64,000 bases of DNA from Brachionus manjavacas (Eukaryota > Rotifera > Eurotatoria > Ploima > Brachionidae), in NCBI GenBank assembly GCA_019054805.1, contig JAHQIY010000007.1:2795501-2859500 (forward strand), written 5' to 3'. The translations under genes were made by a program, and so were the position numbers. Shown one piece after another: positions 36,237 through 47,620 of the stretch; the first letter of the stretch is position 1, and the number at the start of each line of letters is the position of its first letter. Below the pieces are notes generated by a model. It was given only the letters and a program-made list of their open reading frames with translations, was not told the origin of the DNA and made no database searches.

Positions 36237-37102
36237 CTGTGAAAAACAAACATTAAACCAGCTGATTCAGATGCTATTCAGTTTTTTAAAAGAATAAGCA
36301 ATAAATCTAATAGTTTGTATTAATTTTATAAATAAATTTTTCAGATTTCATTTTACTAGAACTAATCAAGCTTCATATTTTTTAAATTTAATTTTTTCCA
36401 TTTTTCTCAACAGCTCGAATATTTCACCGAGATTTTTGTCAGATAATTAATTGAATGTTTTTTCTTGATTTCTTTTGGTCATTATATTTTTGACTAGGAT
36501 TAGTAATCTAACATAAAGAATTCAATTGAATAAAAAAAAATTTTTTTTTTAATTTATTAATTATTTTATTTTTTGTCTATTTTAACATCGGAAAAAATAA
36601 ACTAATCTCACAAAAATAAATTAAAATTTACTTTTTTCTATGTTAAGTAAAACATTTTATTTTATTTTTTGTAAACATAGTAAATTAAATAAAACTCTGT
36701 AGTTTAAGATTACTTTTTTTGTCAAAATTGATCGATTCCTTATTATGGGATATTTATCAGGAATAATACATTTTCTATATTCCAAGCTTTACGAAGCGCT
36801 GAATCTATTTTTTGATAATCCTGAATATATTGTTTTGATATTTCAAACCAAAAATTGCACCAATACCTTAAATTATAAAAGCGTTTGATACTCTACTGTA
36901 AATATCAAAATCTATATGTCTTCAAAAACTTATATTTTTTATTACTTCAATAATTTATTATAATTATAATTTAACTTGAACAAACTGAAAATTAGTAATT
37001 TTCATAATTTCTATATTTAGAAAATAGGATTTGCTGTACTCAACAAAAAAGCTCCTTGGAAACCACCTATTTCAACAAAATTTTTGGAGAAAAATTCTCA
37101 TC
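36237..37102. other. Intergenic or upstream introns of the unidentified gene
   Basis: A+T-rich DNA that may include 5' exons of the minus-strand gene (candidate near 36370-36460) and the EMRE promoter. A TTTCTATATTTAG acceptor-like string lies at about 37009-37020, upstream of EMRE. Confidence 0.35.
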
Positions 37103-37534
37103 ATGATGTTTTCAGCACCCGGTAGAGCATTGATAAATTCAAATTTTCAAGTTAGCAAACGCTATTTAAATCTTAACGCAAAAAAAAATGTATTATTCGA
37201 TAAGTGTGGCAAAAGTTTTTTGAAGGTTCCATTTCTGAACCAAAGTCAATTTAATCAAATAATTCAACAGTTATCGAGGAATCAGAATTATAAGCCGTTC
37301 AAACGGAAAGGTTATTATCAAGATGAATATCATATTTTGACTACAATCTATGCAGAAAGTGGGGCAATGAGTCAAATGCCTAAATGGTATCCTTTCGGAC
37401 TATTCAAAATTATTGCCAATATAGTTACATTTGCATTAATTGGATCCTTGATTAGTAAAAAATGTGTGTCCTTATTAGAGGAATATGACATTTTTAAGCC
37501 AGAAGATGAAGAAGACGATGAAGACGATGATTAA
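37103..37534 (+). CDS. SMDT1: Essential MCU regulator (EMRE), mitochondrial
   Basis: A small single-pass protein of the inner mitochondrial membrane that links the calcium uniporter pore MCU to its MICU gatekeepers. From ATG 37103 it has 143 residues. The basic N-terminal 45 residues suit a mitochondrial presequence. Then come the conserved block SGAMSQMPKWYPFGLFKI, a membrane helix (IANIVTFALIGSLIS), LLEEYDIFKPEDE and a run of acidic residues to the stop. The membrane helix with its GxxxS/G-like face and the poly-acidic tail are diagnostic of EMRE. Human EMRE has 107 residues, so this N-terminus is longer. The frame stays open upstream to 37031 without an ATG, so an upstream exon cannot be excluded. 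LRR1 starts 122 bp after the stop. Confidence 0.92.
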   Translation: MMFSAPGRALINSNFQVSKRYLNLNAKKNVLFDKCGKSFLKVPFLNQSQFNQIIQQLSRNQNYKPFKRKGYYQDEYHILTTIYAESGAMSQMPKWYPFGLFKIIANIVTFALIGSLISKKCVSLLEEYDIFKPEDEEDDEDDD

Positions 37535-37656
37535 AGCTAAAATAACTTAACTAATGCAAAATTAGATTTAGATGAAATGGCTAAATACCCGCATTTTGTG
37601 TATATTTAATTTTTTAATAAAATTTTGAAAGAATTTTTTTATTTAATTCAACAAAA
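37535..37656 (+). promoter_or_regulatory. 122-bp spacer between EMRE and LRR1 with poly(A) signal
   Basis: An AATAAA lies at about 37616, some 40 bp before the LRR1 start codon, so the EMRE 3' end and the LRR1 5' leader nearly touch. The spacer is too short for much of a separate promoter. Confidence 0.45.
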
Positions 37657-39168
37657 ATGAAACTAGAGGCACATCTTGAAGTCATAAATCCATTAGCCAA
37701 CAGAAAAGGCTACAAAAAAAGCTTGTCGATTTTATGCCAGTTGTCTCTGGCTAAAGATCCCAGTTCTTCTAAATGTTATTTGATTGTGAATAATAACAAA
37801 AAACCTAGTCCGGATAAATATCGAGTAATTGAGTTAAATCAATTGTTTTGAATTTTTTTTTTAAATTAACTCATTAAAGATATCCGAAAATGTGGAAAAA
37901 ATATACTGCAAGTTTGTTCACGAAGGGAAGGCATCTGTTGTTTTAAAAGAGCCTAATTTTACCCTAGCAATTCAAAAGGTTTTTATTTAAATTTTTTAAT
38001 ATCAATTTTTATAAATTATTTATTAATAATAAAATAAAGAATATTTATTTTTATTTAATTAATTTAGAAAATAATTTTTTTTTTCGAGTAGGCGAATGTG
38101 AACCAGCTAAAAGTTTTTTTGAAAATTGTTCATATTGCAATGACTTCAAATGATTTTGGTCAAGAGCTAGACAAAATTAAAACAAAACTACAGACTGAAA
38201 GTTCGTGTCCTGGGCGATGCGTTAAACCATTAGTCAAAGAGATGCCATCTACTTCCAATTTCAAAAAATCAATTACTACTTTGACAATCAAATCGCGTGA
38301 TGAGTATCTGTCAAATTATAGAGCCGTGATATCACAAAATTTGAAAATCAAAACAAGTATAGCCTCAATTCCTACATATAATTTAACCAAACTTGTAATC
38401 AACAATTGTGAGCTGAAAACAATTGATTCGAGCATTTTTGATTTTGTTCAACTCAACCATTTGGATTTTTCTAATAATAATCTAACAATGCTTGATAATT
38501 TTAATATCAAATCTCTAAGTGAATTAATTCTCTCAAATAATAAAATAAAACAAATCGGAAAGAATATTTACTTGCCTAAATTGGTAAGTTTGGACCTTAG
38601 TCACAATCAGTTGGAATTTTTGGATAAAAATTTTTGCCTTAATTTTCGTAAGGTAGCCCGACTTAGAATCAACAACAACAAAATTAGAAGTCTAACCAAG
38701 AAATTTGGCAACTATATGCAGCATTTAGTTTGTCTTTATGCCAATAACAACCAATTTGCAAACCTACCATTTTCGTTCAGTCATTTAAGGGCAGAAAGTG
38801 TCGAGTTGAATGACAATCCATTTGAATTTACAATTTATTCTAATAAAAATGGTCAAACTAATGAAACAAAGTTTCCAACTTTGATGGAAGTTTGTGCTAG
38901 AAATGTGGTCAACAAGCAAATAAGATATAGTTTTGGTGATATTCCTAGCAGTTTAATTGAATATTTAGATACAAATTTTGATTGTATGTGCGGTTCTTCA
39001 TGCTTTGAATATAATTTTAAAATAACTACTATGTTCGATCTGAATCGAATAGCCAAATCATTTAGTTATATCACAATTAATGGGGTGTCTGATAATCAAA
39101 TTCCCCTTAAAATTTACTTATGCTCATTCAAATGTTATAAAAAATACACCAAGTATAGAATGGTTTAG
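37657..39168 (+). CDS. LRR1: Leucine-rich repeat protein 1 (CUL2 substrate receptor), 3 exons
   Basis: Substrate receptor of the CUL2-LRR1 ubiquitin ligase, which removes the CMG helicase from chromatin when replication ends. Exons 37657-37824, 37880-37978 and 38092-39168 join in phase 0 and give 447 residues (human 414). The N-terminal domain MKLEAHLEVI and CKFVHEGKASVVLKEPNFTL aligns with human LRR1. Leucine-rich repeats follow at about 180-310 (e.g. LNHLDFSNNNL, LSELILSNNKI, LVSLDLSHNQL, LVCLYANNNQF). The C-terminal domain has CMCGSSCFEYNF and IYLCSFKCYKK, cysteines likely to bind a metal, as in the human protein. The first donor is CGA|GTAATT; reading on past it gives a stop, which makes exon 1 look like a separate small gene. 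Confidence 0.93.
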
Positions 39169-39372
39169 TTTTTAAATTTGGACAAAAAAATAAGGAGATA
39201 TTTTTTTTAGATTAAATTTGATTCAGTATTTTTATTTGAAATTTCTCCATTTCATTTATTTGAAAAAAATTTCTTACTAATTTTTTTAAAACTAAACAAA
39301 AAAAATAAACTCTAGACGAAATTCAATAATTTTTTATTTAATTTTATATGAACAATTTTAATTTGATACTGA

Positions 39373-39597
39373 ATTCCCTTGCAAATAAGTGACACAAAAA
39401 ATTTTGACTTTTTGAAGAATTCCAGCACACTAACAAAACAATAAAATATTTAATCTGCCAACAAAACATTTTTCAGATTAAATATTTTATGGAAACCTTA
39501 GTATGATACATTTGAAAAATAAAGTCACAAAACAAATCTAATTTTACTTCTCTTTTTAAAAAGGAAGTCTAAGGCAGACACTTATTTACAAGGGAAT
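39373..39597. mobile_element. 225-bp MITE with nested palindrome
   Basis: Outer inverted repeats ATTCCCTTGCAAATAAGTG (left) and, on minus at the right end, ATTCCCTTGTAAATAAGTG, one mismatch in 19. Inside is a perfect 17-bp inverted repeat, ATAAAATATTTAATCTG (39441-39457) and its complement (39474-39490), around a 16-nt loop. No coding capacity. A target duplication was not identified. Confidence 0.65.
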
Positions 39598-41764
39598 AAG
39601 GTAATTTTGAATCAACTCTTCATTTAAAATTTTTACTTTTTCCAAAAAATTTTTAAAAATTTCTATGATTTAAGGATTATTATTATTGTTCAACCATGTT
39701 GATTTTTACTTAGCTGCAAAAAATTATATCATTTAATTTTTGATTTGATTCAATCAAAGACAATTCTAGCGGTGTAATTAAAAAAAATGAATACAGAGAA
39801 GATAAAATTAAACTGGTTTCGTTCAAATTTATTTTTTTTAATTTTCTGAACCTTGTTTGAAAGTTGCCTGAGATTATATTTTTATTTTGAAAATAACTTG
39901 ATACTTGATAACTTGATATCATTTTATGTCTCTTCCTCATATAAGCTAATATCAGCTAATATTAGTAAAAAAAAATTAAGAAATTAATTTTAAAATTTAA
40001 AATTAAAAAACTGTGCTTTACAGCGAAATGTTTTTTAGAAATTTGCAAAAATACCTCTAACTGGTTCCTTTTTTTGGTTTGCTGACCCCAAATTAATAGT
40101 ACTGATCCCTATTTTTCTCAGCCAATTTTAAAATATTTTGACTTTTTTAATAAATAACATATAACAAGCAAGCCTAAACTTCAATTTTGTCAACTTGAAG
40201 CGGAGATATATTATTCACATTTTGTTGAAAATCGACATTAATTTCAAGAATGTACTGGCCCGTTTTTTTCCGAATAATGTTTGGTTTATATTATCAAATT
40301 GTATGCAATTTAATCGCATATTTAATATATGATATAATTATTTAAATATTTAATTTTTAAAAAGTTTAATAGTCTAATTCAGTAAAAGCCATCTTTTATA
40401 TCACTAGTCTAGATATTAAATTCAAAAACTAGTCCTGCAAAACAGCACCTTCCAGTAATATTTATATGTTGTTGAGATAAGAAGGGGTCATGAAAATTGA
40501 CAAAAATAGAGGTCAGGGTCAGGGTTTTTCTCAAATATATACATCTATGTATTTTGCGGTAAAAAATACAAATTTTAAGAATTACACTTGTATTTGTATT
40601 TACTGTTCTCCAGATAACAAAGGGACAAAAGATAACAAGGAAATTTGAAATTTAATTTAAGGAAAAGAGAGAACCTGATTGAACCAGCATCAAAAAAACA
40701 GCAAATGGTGAAAAAACATTTGGATTTTTTTCATTTGAAGACTGGTGGATAGCTTTGTGATCAAAAGATCAATGTTGAATTTTGCAACTTTCAAGCATTA
40801 AATATTCAATAGCATTAATTTGATATTTACAGATTTTGTAAAAAATTCAAAAAATTTAACTTAAATATTTCAATGTTTTGATTTTTTAAATGATTTTTAA
40901 AAGATTTTAAAATCAAATAAAAGAAGTGTTAATCCGTCTCTTATGACAAGGGCATTAGCCTTTTTAATCTTGAAAATTAAAAAAAAATAGAGAAAAATTA
41001 CACCAAAGAAGTCATCAATATATGCATTATTTGCAGAGTTGGTCGAAAATCAAAGACAAAGTCTGACTTTGAATTTATGACTTTAACTTTTGACCAAATC
41101 TGATTTAGGCTTTCTATCTTAGAGCAAAATTTTTTTCAACTTCAAATCTACAAGTCAGATTACTTGACTTTGACTTTTTGACTTCTGAACAATTCAGGGC
41201 AAAAGATTAATTAATTCTTAAATTTGTTTTTTGTTATAATTTTTTTAAAGTTTATATCAGTTATTATGGAATACAAGAGTAATTGGTTGATTATTTGAAA
41301 TATTTTGAAAAAAACGAAATAAATTAATTTACAGTAATATACACAAATAAATATATATTTATGAAAAAAGACATTTTTTTTTCAAATGTAATTTACATTT
41401 TAAAATTTATTTTTTTTAATTTTTTTTTGCATAAAGCTAATATTAGCTTTATTAGGAAGGTATAAAAAATGATATATATATATATATATATACATTTATG
41501 TATTCTATCAGATGAAAGCTAATATCATTTGATATCAGATCATTTCAGATGATATGATATGACAAGTTAATTTCTGACATTCCAATATTATTTAATTTTC
41601 AAGTTTGGATAGTTTGAATATAAACGACTGAAATTCTTTCATTTCCAATTTAATTTTGACTTTTTTTCAATATTTTAGTAAATACTACTAAATTTTCTAT
41701 AAAAAATTTTATAAAATTTTCAACAATTCGAAAGCATTTATTCATCAACTTTTATTTCAAAACT
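39598..41764. other. Gene-free stretch with microsatellite and unclassified repeat-like DNA
   Basis: No convincing reading frame. It includes a TA-dinucleotide run (41472-41491), a patch at about 41040-41215 rich in CAAAGTC/GACTTTG words, and a higher-G+C patch at about 40060-40270 that looks like transposon debris but could not be assigned. Confidence 0.4.
41472..41491. repeat. (AT)n microsatellite
   Basis: About ten uninterrupted AT dinucleotides. Confidence 0.9.
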
Positions 41765-41880
41765 AATAATAAAAATAATATTAGTAATAATAAAAGCTCC
41801 GGCAAGCAAGCTTGCGGAGATGGCCTACTAGGAGGTCGCCTATGGTAGCACATTGCGCTATGCAAGCAAAATTACAGAAT
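41765..41880 (-). mobile_element. Probable LINE 3' tail (microsatellite plus hairpin)
   Basis: An AAT/AGT-rich run is followed by the hairpin CTCCGGCAAG / CTTGCGGAG (41797-41806 and 41811-41819, one bulge), then a G+C-richer 60 bp (GGCCTACTAGGAGGTCGCC). It has the same arrangement as 9864-9960 and the LINE at 46964. On minus it would be the last ~100 bp of a 5'-truncated element. Confidence 0.45.
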
Positions 41881-42307
41881 AGAAGAACTTTTAATTTCTT
41901 AGAGTCAATAGACATTATTTTTATTGCAAAACAAAGAATGAAATTGTTTGTTAAATAGAATTGTATTTTGATAAAAACTTGGTGATCGGTCATGAAGGCA
42001 TCGAGACAGTCGGAACTGTTAAAATAAATTTTAAAAATTTTGATTCTTATATTTTATTTTTTTAAAAATAGACTAGAAATAAGCATTTATAAATTCAAAC
42101 CTTCATTTCTTTTAAATATATTTTCTTAAACATCTAAAGAGTCTCATTTTTAAATAGTTAAAATCTCTATTTTTTTAAAAATAACAAAACAACAATAGTT
42201 TCAATTATTCGGTTGAATTGTTTTTATTAGCTTATGCTTATATGGTGTTAATTTAAAATTTAAAAAAAATAAAAAGATCTTATTTTAACAACAACAAATT
42301 TAAAACT

Positions 42308-45300
42308 CTAGTTGCTTCGGTATTCTTTAGCAAAATTGACTCTTAAATATGAACCATTCAATTGGTAATTATGTAATCCCTTCAAAATAAATTAAATTTC
42401 TTAATCTATAAAATTTTTATGTATTACAATTAATGCTAAAACAGATTCTTCCAAACTGCTTAGTTCAATCAGTGCCATTTTGTTGTTTTCTTTACTAATC
42501 CATTTAAAGTTTACTATCTTTCCATATTTACTAAAAAGCTCATTAATTTGCTCCTGAGTAGTCATTTGTCTTTTCAATGTTAAATCTATTTATTAGTTTT
42601 TCAAAATTTAGGAATCTTACGAAATATTTGACAAATGAAGAGTAACGTTTGGTGGATAAATGTTGAAAAAATTTTTCGAGCCTGGTTTTTTGAACCTGTG
42701 AAGAGGAGAAGTCGAGTAGTCTTTTGCCAAACCACCATCCTAAAACCATAATTTTAAATCCAATTTTACAATCTTTACCAAATTTACATTTTTCATCGGA
42801 AGCTGTATCTCAGGAAATTTAGAAAAGGCCACACTAATTACTTTATCAAACAGTTTTACTTTGTTCATTTTACTTACAGCATTAAGTGCTTGTTCGTATG
42901 TTTTGAATTGCATGAGAGCATTATCTCGGCGATTGTACATTATTTTTACTTTTAATATATCACCATAAACCCCTTGAGTTAGAAAAAATTAAATTTTAAA
43001 ATAATTAACCATAGATTAAGACAGAGTTAGATGGTTTATAAATATCTGCAACATTTATTTTTATGACTCTATCAAATAACTCGGGTCCTTGATTTTTATC
43101 TAAAAAATAATAAATTTATTTTCGAAATTTTGGATCCAAGTTGAATTAGTAAAAATATGTTTAAAAAAAATAATAAAATATATTCATACCAAATAAAGTG
43201 AAAATAGCATCGGGATTGGCAATCTTATTTTGTATAAAATCAAATTTGAAAATTTAAATAATAAAATGTATTTGATCTTCATGCTACGAAAAAATTTGAG
43301 AAAAACTTAAAAAAGCGGACACGATATTTTTCAATTATTAGATTAAGGTGTCCGTCAATAAATATATTTCCTAATTTTTTTTCTTAATTATTCAATTTTA
43401 TTTCAAAAATAAAAGATAATTTTCGAATATCAATTAGCAGTGAGATCAAAATAATTAGAGGAGAGAAAATTTTATACCTGATCGGGAAAATTAGAAATTT
43501 GAACAACAGTTGAACCTGGTGAAAAACCAGCTACGGATTGAGCGGCAACAGCAGCAGCAGCCGCTGCCGCTGCAGCTGCCTGATTATAGGAAGATTGATT
43601 CGGTCCTTGCATAGGATGCATTTGAAGTCGATGATGTTGGGGTGCATGCTGAGATTGCGAGACAAAATGACTAGGATTATTAAAACTGTTTGGATGCCCG
43701 GCAGCAGCCGCCGCAGCAGCGGCAGCCATGTTCATTCCATGCATCGATAAAAGAGATTGATCAATTTGATTTTTGCTTTGATGATGCATTTCAAATGGTC
43801 CTCCAGCTATTCTCGAGTCCATTTGAATCGGAAGCAAAGGGTTTGTGTAATCCCAGCTTTTGCTATTATTCACTTTTACATCTATTGTCTTATTTCTTGA
43901 TATTTGTAGATTTAGATTGTTACATCCACCTGTATATGTATTGTACATATTACGGCCGTTCAAATTCTATTTAAAAAAATTTAAAAAAATTCAAAATCTT
44001 TCTCTTAAAATTACTGTCAATGCTTGCTTTGCTTGTTTTTCGTCTTTCATTTGAATAAGAGCACCTAATTCATCTACAAATAAAAATAAAATTTTTACCG
44101 TTTTTTAATTAAATATCATAAAAAAGTTTTTTAAAAAAAGTAAAAATAAATCTAGAAGTTAAAACTAGAAGGACCGTTTGAGTCATTTGAAACGATTTGA
44201 AAAAAAAATAATAGCTTTTATATGTCGTAGTTTTATCAATTCTGAATTTAATCACATAAAATCATGATTTAATTTAAAAAGAACTAAACGAGAATTAAAA
44301 TAATATTTTCTTGACAATTTTTAAATAAAATTTACCAAATATAACTCAAGAATATCTCAAAAACACTTAATTTTTTTATTTTTAAGATGTTAATCTTTTC
44401 AGGAATTACTCTTCTATTTTATCTTTTCTTAAAATACTCTTAAATTTATATTTTTTGAGATTAAAATTGTCTGGAAAATTAATTTTCATCACTTATTTTT
44501 ATAAATTTGTTGGTATCAATTAAATTTACTAAAAATGTGAGTGACAATATTTGTTATTTTCCGAAGTCTTAAGATATTTTACTTTTTTCTAAACAAAAAA
44601 TGGTATATTCCAATGTAAATCCAATGCCAACAAAAGTTTCATAAAATTTGAAAATTTACCATTTATTTTAAATTTACAACTTAATGAAAATTAGATATTT
44701 GCAGAAGCTTAATTTACTTAATAAAACAAAATCAGCTGATATAATTTACGCCCTATCTGACGGAAATCATTTAGATTTTTATTCATTAAAACTTTTGATT
44801 TTAAATTCACAATGCCTCAAGTTTTAGATTCTGGAACTTTTACCGATTAGGTTGAATATAAATTCGATAAAAATTATCAAAATTTTGCCAATCCTTCTAG
44901 TATATTTTCTTTCAATTTTAAATCTAAATTTGGTAATGAAAAAAATTCAAAATTTACTCTTTTGAATTAAAACAATTTTTAAAACATTTCCATATTTAGA
45001 AAAAACTTGGTAGAGTGCGTCAATGCAAATAGGGTAAAAAATATTTCCGATTAGAGCTTTGATAACATGACCATCGCCGCCATTTACTGAAGATTCTTTA
45101 ATTTGTTTAGCTAATTGAATTGTATTTAAAGTTTGAGCAGCTCGATTAGAATTTTCTATAGTTAGAAGCTGATAGCTTGAATGTGCTGCTTCGACTCCCC
45201 TTATACCTGAATTGCTGTCATTCAAACGCTCCCGGAAATACTTAATCATTTCGTGTGCCTCATTTACATTAGAAAAATCAATCAAAGCTTGTCCTTTGGG

Positions 45301-45852
45301 CTTAATATAAAGCAAATTGACAACTTCTCCGAATTGTAAACCGATTAGAGCGATTTGTAAGTCGCTAAGATCATTGGGTATGTGTCTCAATGAAACAACT
45401 TTGGTCATGTTGTGCTGCTGAATAGTCGGATTTGGTTGAAGTTGTGAGTGGATGTGAGGTGCCGAATCAAATCGGGCCTTCAATTTAGATAAATCCTAGT
45501 TTTAATTTTTTTCAGTGATTATTTTAATTTAAATAGAATAAATAAATAGTACCTTTTTGGCGTCTGGTAAGGTTCCCAGGCCTAAAGAGTGATTAATTGA
45601 AAAATCGGAATTCTTAAATTAAAAATCATTAGAGGAACTAAAAATTTAGTTACAGATTACTGGTTGTCTTTTGTAGAAGCGGTTTGCAGTTTGGTCGGTT
45701 TTCAAATTTTGAGCGTTCATTTGATGATGCTGTGTCGGATACAATTGTTGACTTTGCTGCGGCTGAAAATTCTGAAGCGGCATTTGTTGAGGATGATGAT
45801 AAGGTGCATTTGCTTGATTTGGAAACTGAGGTAGAAAGCTTTGCTGCATCAT
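42308..45852 (-). CDS. PTBP1: Polypyrimidine tract-binding protein, four RRMs (11 exons plus cassette)
   Basis: A nuclear/cytoplasmic RNA-binding protein that binds CU-rich RNA and represses or steers splicing. Exons: 45852-45661, 45612-45553, 45495-44958, 44073-44015, 43966-43478, 43223-43190, [43099-43010 optional], 42972-42788, 42739-42621, 42569-42428, 42379-42308. Without the optional exon it has 629 residues, with it 659. RRM1 starts [18 protein letters not shown]2 [23 protein letters not shown]3 [10 protein letters not shown] and [23 protein letters not shown]4 VTLHLSNIS. The RRM3-RRM4 linker is the PTB signature [20 protein letters not shown], and the end is [12 protein letters not shown]. 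Two alanine runs lie in the RRM2-RRM3 linker, as in vertebrate PTBP1, and the N-terminus is glutamine-rich. The symbol marks the PTBP1/2/3 group, not strict orthology. The closely spaced 48-51-nt introns near the 3' end fix the phases. Confidence 0.93.
43010..43099 (-). other. PTBP cassette exon (90 nt, phase 1-1) in RRM3
   Basis: Good acceptor (TTTTTTAG), 30 codons open, weaker donor (GTTAATT). Both neighbours are phase 1, so it can be kept or skipped without a frame change. Skipping joins IFTLFG to VYGDILKVK, the normal RRM3. Inclusion puts [20 protein letters not shown] plus VLIYG ahead of VYGD, which resembles a second beta1-alpha1 unit. Confidence 0.6.
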
Positions 45853-46963
45853 GTTGAAGATTTAGGAATTTTCAAAATTGGCAAAATAAAAAAAAACTTA
45901 TCTAGTTTGAAAAACTTTTTGATGAGGCAGTTTTGTATTTAACTTCAAATTATTCAAGATTATGAAAATGAAGAAAATTTCGAGTTTATTTTTTTAATAT
46001 AGAAACAAAAAAATAAAGAATTTGATCTGTAGTGACTCGCAAGTTAATTTTTAATTTAATGTTGAAATGCAAAATAAAGCAAAGCATAAAAGTAAAAATA
46101 ATTAGAGTTATTTTGTTATGAGTGTTTATGCGTATGCTTTAAAATAAGTATTTATAGTAATTAGAATTTAATTTTAAAATCCACGCAGATTTTGCTTGAA
46201 ATTTTTTTGTTTTTTTTTTTCTTACTATGATAGTATTAACGGTGAGATCTTGATGGTAAGTATTCAATTAAAGTTAAATAATCATAATTTGAAATTTTAT
46301 TCATTTTTCGTATCTTGCAATCATACTCTTATGCTTGCAATATTTGCATGCATTTTTATTTATTTAAATTATTCACTTTAGATACATACCAAGGCTAAAA
46401 GCCAAGTAGAGCCTAATTATGTGTCTTTCAAAAAGAGCCCAACTTAAAATTGGCAAAAAAAAATTTTCTTAAATTTTTAAAATAAACAAATTAAATTAAG
46501 GGTAAATATTTCAAAAGCTGCATATTTGTTTTTATCCAAATATAGAACTGCATAAACTTTACCTAAAAATTTAAGTCATTATTTACAGGCATTTCCTTAG
46601 TTTTCCTCAAAAAATTAAAATACAAAATTAATACATATCAAAATTTATTTATAGCTCGCATTTTTAAGCTTACTTTATTTTTAAAAGCAAAAATTGTGAA
46701 AAAAAAACTCTTATGCAAAGGATTCGTTCAAAATAAGTCATTGTTTTAGTATTATTTGAGTTGAGTTAAGCCGTGTGTAAACTTCTTCAAAAATCAATCA
46801 GGTCATAATAAAATTTTTTGCTAATAAGATGTTTTTAGAATAAAAATATAGAACTAGTTCAAAGAGGGCACAGTCTTTGTTTGGTAGATATTTTAATTTA
46901 TTTATTTACTAACATATTTATGTCAAGCATTAGCTCTTTCATATTTAAAAAATTAAATTAAGA
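45853..46963. promoter_or_regulatory. Upstream region of PTBP, otherwise empty
   Basis: A+T-rich spacer that should include the PTBP promoter and 5' leader. No specific element recognised. Confidence 0.4.
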
Positions 46964-47620
46964 TAGTAGTAGTAGTAGTAGTATTGAGACTGTAGTATAG
47001 CTATGCTATACTAACGCTTGTCGGCATTTAGCCCCTGGAAGACTTTGACAGTCTTGTTTTGCCTATTGTCAAACAATTCATTGTCTATCCTTGATTTGAA
47101 ACTGTTGACAGGTTATTCCATTTTGACACTACTCGATTTGTAAGGAAATTGTATCAGTATGAGCCGCGTTTCGTCAATTCTCTTCTAAGCCTCATATTAT
47201 TCTCCCTTCTTTTATTTGGTGCAAAACTTTTAGCAGAATTGTTACCATTCACTAGATTAATTTTCTCAAAGCCATTGATTATTTTGTATATTTGAATGAG
47301 GTCTCCTCTAGTTCTACGATCTTCTAGACTTGTAAGTCCCAAGGTATTTAATCTATCCTCATATGAAACGTTCCTCAACAATTTGACTAATTTTGTTGCC
47401 CTTCTTTGCACCCATTCCAAAATTAATATGTCAGACTTTGTTAGCGTAGCCTGATCTAGGCATACAAATGAGTTCTTGATTTGTCCAAGAATCCTATTTT
47501 CTTTCGCCGCTCCCGCCCTGCATTGCTTGTTCCATTTGAGGTCATTAGAAACAAATACACTCAGATATTTTTCAACCAGTGTTTCTATTAACGTAACATT
47601 TTTTCCTTAAATCAATAAAG
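46964..47620 (-). mobile_element. 5'-truncated LINE (non-LTR retrotransposon) 3' end
   Basis: On minus, the frame reads EKYLSVFVSNDLKWNKQC, AAKENRILGQIKNSFVC, then LEWVQRRATKLVKLLRNVSY and LGLTSLEDRRTRGDLIQIYK. This is the C-terminal end of the reverse-transcriptase region of non-LTR elements, with a deletion before LEWVQRRATKLV and stops or shifts after KRGSY. The element then runs to a perfect hairpin, TAGTATAGC / GCTATACTA (46993-47001, 47005-47013), and ends in an (ACT)n tract on minus (46964-46983). It is dead: no start, deleted, and frame-broken. It marks the strand and architecture used to recognise the shorter copies at 9864 and 41765. Confidence 0.85.

Noticed and set aside
36237..36280. 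Microexon CATCTGAATCAGCTG before the hidden-gene exon at 36236
   Set aside because: It would leave an intron of about 22 nt, shorter than any other in the window, and the wrong phase.
37657..37851. Separate 64-codon gene before LRR1
   Set aside because: Splicing at CGA|GTAATT joins it to two more exons in phase and recreates the full LRR1 N-terminal domain; the apparent stop lies in the intron.
41781..41993. 70-codon minus frame
   Set aside because: It starts in A+T-rich DNA and ends in the LINE-like tail; no family likeness.
42543..42749. 68-codon minus frame ending in NDYSGAN
   Set aside because: It is the wrong frame over PTBP exons 9-10; the correct frame gives the conserved [17 protein letters not shown] linker.
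43538..43974. Plus-strand frames opposite the PTBP alanine tracts
   Set aside because: Produced by the GCN repeats encoding poly-alanine on the other strand.
47154..47420. 88-codon minus frame as a host gene
   Set aside because: It is the C-terminal part of a LINE reverse transcriptase with broken flanks, so it is listed as a mobile element.
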